Source: CAYSLZ01 sp964547295
GTDB taxonomy: Bacteria > Patescibacteriota > Microgenomatia > UBA12405 > JAHJSD01
Assembly (NCBI GenBank): GCA_964547295.1
Contig: CAZJMH010000016.1
Coordinates: forward strand, 1-15,025
Direction of reading: 5' to 3'
DNA: 15,025 nucleotides
A program made the translations under genes and the position numbers. This document shows, piece by piece, positions 12,401-15,025 of this stretch; within the stretch, counting starts at the first letter, position 1, and each line of letters opens with the position of its first letter. The notes beneath the pieces were generated by a model. That model made no database searches and was not told where the DNA came from. It saw only the letters and a program-made list of their open reading frames with translations.

Positions 12401-12430
12401 TTGAAATTTAGGCATCAAAAATAGTACATT
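12401..12430 (+). promoter_or_regulatory. Candidate promoter of the MFS gene
   Basis: TTGAAA (12401-12406), 18 nt spacer, then TACATT (12425-12430), which ends 6 nt before ATG 12437. The -10 matches only four of six. The 126 bp gap to the divergent CBS gene holds nothing else recognisable. Confidence 0.4.
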
Positions 12431-12436
12431 GTATAC

Positions 12437-13672
12437 ATGCCTAACATAAGCGGATATCCAACCAACCTAGAACTTTTACCATATTGGGGTTATCAACCAG
12501 AACTAAAAGGTTTATCAGGAATATTTCTCAACAGCGCCATCCGTAATTTTGCTTTTGGTGTTCTTGGCATTTTGATTCCTATATACGTCTATCAAATCAC
12601 CCACAGCATTAATACCACTGTTTTATTTTTTATAATTTACCGAATTATTACTCTGGCCACTCTTTATCCTTCAGTTAAAGTAATTGAAAAAGTCGGGCCT
12701 GATTTTTCTATGCTTTTGTCAAGTTTTTTAGCTGCTTTTTACTTAACCTCTCTCTCCCTTTTGCCTGATGTTCCGCAATTGCTTTGGCCAGCCGCAGTAT
12801 TGGGAGGAATTCAACTAAACCTTCACTGGTTGCCTTATCACACTGCTTTTTCTAATGTTACAAAAGAAAAAAACTTATCTAAAAACATAGCTAATGCTTC
12901 TAATTTGTCGCAACTTGCCAAAGCCACTGCACCACTTATTGGAGGAATTATTGCTACACATTTTGGCCTTCCTAGTTTACTTTTGGCCAGCGTTCTTCTT
13001 CTCACCATCTCAAGTTTACCTGTTTTTTTTGATGAATATAATAAAAAAGAAAAAGTTTGGCCGCTGAAAAAGCTAATTAAAAACCAGATTAAACCAAAAA
13101 ACAGATATCTTAGTTTAACCTTTTTTTTCCAAGGATTCAGAACAGCCATCGATGGCACTATTTGGCCACTAATTCTTTATTTTGTAATTTCAGATTTTAA
13201 AACAATTGGTGGAATTACAACCATAACTCTGCTAACCTCTTTTATTACTTTTAGGTGGATCGGTAAAAATCTCAAACACTTTAAAATACAAGCTTTTGTA
13301 AGTGGTAATGTTGCTAGATCATTTATCTGGCTTGTCCGGGTAATCGCCAGCCATCCAATAATTGTTGGTTTGACTGACCCAATCTACCAGCTAGCAACCA
13401 CTTTTGTTGGCATACCACGAACCATACTAATCTATCAATTTGGCAAAAGACAAAAAATTAATTTTTTCACTCAAAGAGAAGCGGCGCTTTCCTTTGGTCG
13501 AATTGTCTCACTGGGAATAGTTTTTCTAGTTCTAAAAGTCGGCCTTCCCTGGAGTATAGTTCCAATACTGCCGATTATCGGTTTGACTTTAGATAACCTT
13601 TCTGCTTATAAATTCAACAAAAGAAAAAAAACGCTTTTAGAAGAATTCCGGATTAAACTAACTCGATTGTAG
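12437..13672 (+). CDS. MFS-type transporter
   Basis: 411 residues with about eleven to twelve hydrophobic helices, split by a charged central loop (about 195-230, NKKEKVWPLKKLIKN) into two halves, the usual major facilitator layout. The first helix holds NFAFGVLGILIPIYVYQI and the later GGIIATHFGLPSLLLAS recalls the MFS helix 5-6 pattern. Substrate not deducible. The N-terminus (1-25) and C-terminus (KFNKRKKTLLEEF) lie in the cytoplasm by the positive-inside rule. It is transcribed alone, diverging from the CBS gene; a hairpin plus T-run 90 bp after its stop might terminate it unless that belongs to the ileS leader. Confidence 0.8.
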   Translation: MPNISGYPTNLELLPYWGYQPELKGLSGIFLNSAIRNFAFGVLGILIPIYVYQITHSINTTVLFFIIYRIITLATLYPSVKVIEKVGPDFSMLLSSFLAAFYLTSLSLLPDVPQLLWPAAVLGGIQLNLHWLPYHTAFSNVTKEKNLSKNIANASNLSQLAKATAPLIGGIIATHFGLPSLLLASVLLLTISSLPVFFDEYNKKEKVWPLKKLIKNQIKPKNRYLSLTFFFQGFRTAIDGTIWPLILYFVISDFKTIGGITTITLLTSFITFRWIGKNLKHFKIQAFVSGNVARSFIWLVRVIASHPIIVGLTDPIYQLATTFVGIPRTILIYQFGKRQKINFFTQREAALSFGRIVSLGIVFLVLKVGLPWSIVPILPIIGLTLDNLSAYKFNKRKKTLLEEFRIKLTRL

Positions 13673-13698
13673 ATTTTTGCACTTTGACCAAATAAACT

Positions 13699-13712
13699 GT
13701 TATAATTAAAAT
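13699..13712 (+). promoter_or_regulatory. Promoter elements ahead of ileS
   Basis: TGTTATAAT is a perfect TATAAT (13701-13706) with a TG extension starting at 13698-13699, and TTGCAC lies 18 nt upstream. A second box TAAAAT (13707-13712) ends 7 nt before an ATG at 13720. The ileS ATG is 87 nt downstream of the first box, so ileS, unlike its neighbours, would have a leader. Confidence 0.5.
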
Positions 13713-13719
13713 CATATAA

Positions 13720-13797
13720 ATGAAATTAGCCGGTGTCGGAAGGTGTCGGACACTACTTAATCCTCGACTCCAAGGTCGAGGTTTTTGTTTAAAATGA
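13720..13797 (+). CDS. Possible 25-codon leader ORF overlapping ileS start
   Basis: ATG 13720 opens a frame of 25 residues, starting MKLAGVGRCRTLL and rich in Arg and Leu, with no Ile. Its stop TGA overlaps the ileS ATG as ATGA, and a TAAAAT box precedes it by 7 nt. It spans the repeat and the hairpin/T-run ahead of ileS, so its translation could hold those structures open and couple to ileS. It matches no known leader peptide and may be chance. Confidence 0.35.
   Translation: MKLAGVGRCRTLLNPRLQGRGFCLK
13732..13753. repeat. Direct repeat GGTGTCGGA and palindrome in ileS leader
   Basis: GGTGTCGGA occurs at 13732-13740 and again at 13742-13750, one base apart. The second copy begins an 11-base palindrome GTGTC-G-GACAC (13743-13753). 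No known RNA motif recognised. Confidence 0.7.
13762..13786 (+). terminator. Hairpin plus T-run between MFS gene and ileS
   Basis: CCTCGAC (13762-13768) pairs perfectly with GTCGAGG (13775-13781) around TCCAAG, followed by five T. This is a typical intrinsic terminator. It follows the MFS gene by 90 bp but lies downstream of the ileS promoter, so it may end MFS transcripts or act as an attenuator in the ileS leader. Confidence 0.65.
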
Positions 13798-15025
13798 TCC
13801 AAAAAAAAGAAAACTACTTTCCATTAAAAATACCATCAAAAATCAATCTGTTTGACCAGGAGTCAAAAACAATTGATTATTGGAAAGATAATAATATCTT
13901 TAAAAAATCAATTAACCAACGACCAAAAGACAACCCTTATCGTTTTTATGATGGTCCCCCTTTTGTCACCGGACTACCTCACTACGGCTCACTCCTCGGC
14001 AGTATTGCCAAAGATGTCTACCCTCGATTCCACACCATGAAAGGAAAACGCGTAAGACGTGTTTGGGGCTGGGACTGCCATGGTCTCCCGGTTGAAAACA
14101 GTGTTGAGAAAAAATTAGGCCTAAACGACCGGAATGATATTGAAAATATTGGTCTCGAAAAGTTTATTCAAGAGTGCCGTAATTATGTTTCGGAGACCTC
14201 AGAGGAGTGGGTTTGGTACATTGACCACGTTGGCCGCTGGGTGGATATGGAAAATGCCTATCGGACAATGGACCTTGATTACATGGAATCAGTCATTTGG
14301 GCATTTAAACAACTTTACGAAAAGGATTTGGTCTACAAAGGATACCGCGTTTCTCTTTACTGCCCACGCTGCTCAACCCCTGTTTCTAAGTTTGAAATAG
14401 CAATGGACAACAGCTATACCAACATGACTGATCAAGCTGTCACGGTTAAATTTAAGGTCAAAGGCAAAGAAAACCTTTATTTTCTCGCTTGGACAACTAC
14501 ACCTTGGACATTACCAGCTAATACTGGCATTGCTGTTGGCGAGAAGATTAAATACATTCAAATAAAGATAAATGAAGAAAATTATATTTTAGCTAAAGAT
14601 TTAAAAAACAAATATTTTCCTAAAGCCAAGGTGGTCAAAGAATATATTGGAAAAGACCTGGTTGGCTGGCGCTATAAACAATTATTCCCTCACTTAGAAG
14701 TTGACCAGAAAAAAGGTTTACGCGTTGTCGCCACTGATTTCGTATCTACAAAAGAAGGCACCGGCCTGGTTCATGAAGCACCCGGGTTTGGTGAGGAGGA
14801 TTTTCAAGCTGCACAGAAACATGATCTTCCAATAGTCGTTAACGTTGATGAAGAAGGCAAATATACTCAAGAAATGGGTGACTGGGCCGGGACTTATGTG
14901 AAAGACGCCGACCAGTTGGTCATTGATGATTTAAAAAAGAGAAATCTTCTTGTCAACGTAGAAAATTACACCCACTCCTACCCCTACTGCTACCGCTGTG
15001 AAACGCCGCTGATTTACATGGCCCA
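13794..15025 (+). CDS. ileS: Isoleucyl-tRNA synthetase, N-terminal part
   Basis: Charges tRNA-Ile; class I synthetase with an editing domain. 410 codons are present of roughly 1000, running off the window end. YDGPPFVTGLPHYGSLLG (52-69) holds the HIGH-equivalent as HYGS; the usual fourth residue is His. WGWDCHGLPVE (91-101) follows, then the CP1 editing domain with WTTTPWTLPANTG and GTGLVHEAPGFGEED, and YPYCYRCETPLIY near the edge. APxFGxxD and HYG point to the eukaryotic-like (IleRS2) type, the class containing mupirocin-resistant enzymes. Start at ATG 13794 overlaps the end of a short leader ORF by ATGA; no Shine-Dalgarno. The KMSKS motif is outside the window. Its tRNA pool includes the unusual tRNA-Ile(UAU) found here. 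Confidence 0.95.
   Translation, partial: MIQKKENYFPLKIPSKINLFDQESKTIDYWKDNNIFKKSINQRPKDNPYRFYDGPPFVTGLPHYGSLLGSIAKDVYPRFHTMKGKRVRRVWGWDCHGLPVENSVEKKLGLNDRNDIENIGLEKFIQECRNYVSETSEEWVWYIDHVGRWVDMENAYRTMDLDYMESVIWAFKQLYEKDLVYKGYRVSLYCPRCSTPVSKFEIAMDNSYTNMTDQAVTVKFKVKGKENLYFLAWTTTPWTLPANTGIAVGEKIKYIQIKINEENYILAKDLKNKYFPKAKVVKEYIGKDLVGWRYKQLFPHLEVDQKKGLRVVATDFVSTKEGTGLVHEAPGFGEEDFQAAQKHDLPIVVNVDEEGKYTQEMGDWAGTYVKDADQLVIDDLKKRNLLVNVENYTHSYPYCYRCETPLIYMA

Noticed and set aside
13673..13793. T-box riboswitch upstream of ileS
   Set aside because: The gap is too short and lacks the conserved T-box sequence and specifier arrangement; only a simple hairpin with T-run is present.

Overview
The window looks like a piece of a small, AT-rich, tightly packed bacterial genome, most likely a Patescibacteria/CPR member (possibly Microgenomates-like). 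This placement is inferred from several features: tail-to-tail genes that nearly touch or overlap, almost no Shine-Dalgarno sequences, -10 boxes lying 5-9 nt upstream of start codons (leaderless-type genes), a eukaryotic-type IleRS, a tRNA-Ile with a UAU anticodon, and 7-8 bp micro-repeats scattered between and inside genes. No rRNA, CRISPR array, insertion sequence or prophage is visible.

Layout. Positions 1-2174 (minus strand) hold a small membrane protein (DUF5665-like), pth (peptidyl-tRNA hydrolase, ATGA overlap) and murC (incomplete at the window edge). At 2218-3603 (minus) mtaB, a tRNA methylthiotransferase gene, runs into the 5' end of a tRNA-Ile(UAU) gene. At 3729-5325 (plus) are tRNA-Arg(CCU) and a 493-residue protein whose C-terminal half resembles nucleoside phosphorylases/nucleosidases. 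This gene faces deoC (5334-6008, minus) at an 8 bp gap, which suggests nucleoside/deoxyribose salvage. A 290 bp gap with palindromes follows, then a minus-strand pair: a small membrane ORF and a Lys/Glu-rich coiled-coil protein.

Positions 7000-8552 (plus) encode a membrane-anchored MEMO domain followed by an AMMECR1 domain in the -1 frame, joined at a run of ten A. This is probably one fusion protein made by frameshifting or slippage, or else one read broken by a sequence error. RNHCP zinc-ribbon (8525-8875, minus) overlaps its end. A membrane-anchored S41-type peptidase with a J-domain-like segment in place of PDZ follows (8941-10239). A large palindromic hairpin separates it from the minus-strand pair tatD and a four-CBS protein with an HPF-like tail. 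An MFS transporter (12437-13672) diverges from the CBS gene. The window ends in ileS (13794 onward), preceded by a leader with its own promoter, a 25-codon ORF overlapping the ileS start, and a hairpin/T-run.

Translation and tRNA quality are a recurring theme: Pth, MtaB, two tRNAs, IleRS and the HPF-like tail. The most unusual items are the MEMO/AMMECR1 frameshift, the J-like S41 protein lacking the usual lysine position, the CBS-HPF fusion, tRNA-Ile(UAU), and palindromic or micro-repeat DNA inserted in frame within mtaB and tatD. No function was confirmed by database search; family calls rest on motifs read by eye.
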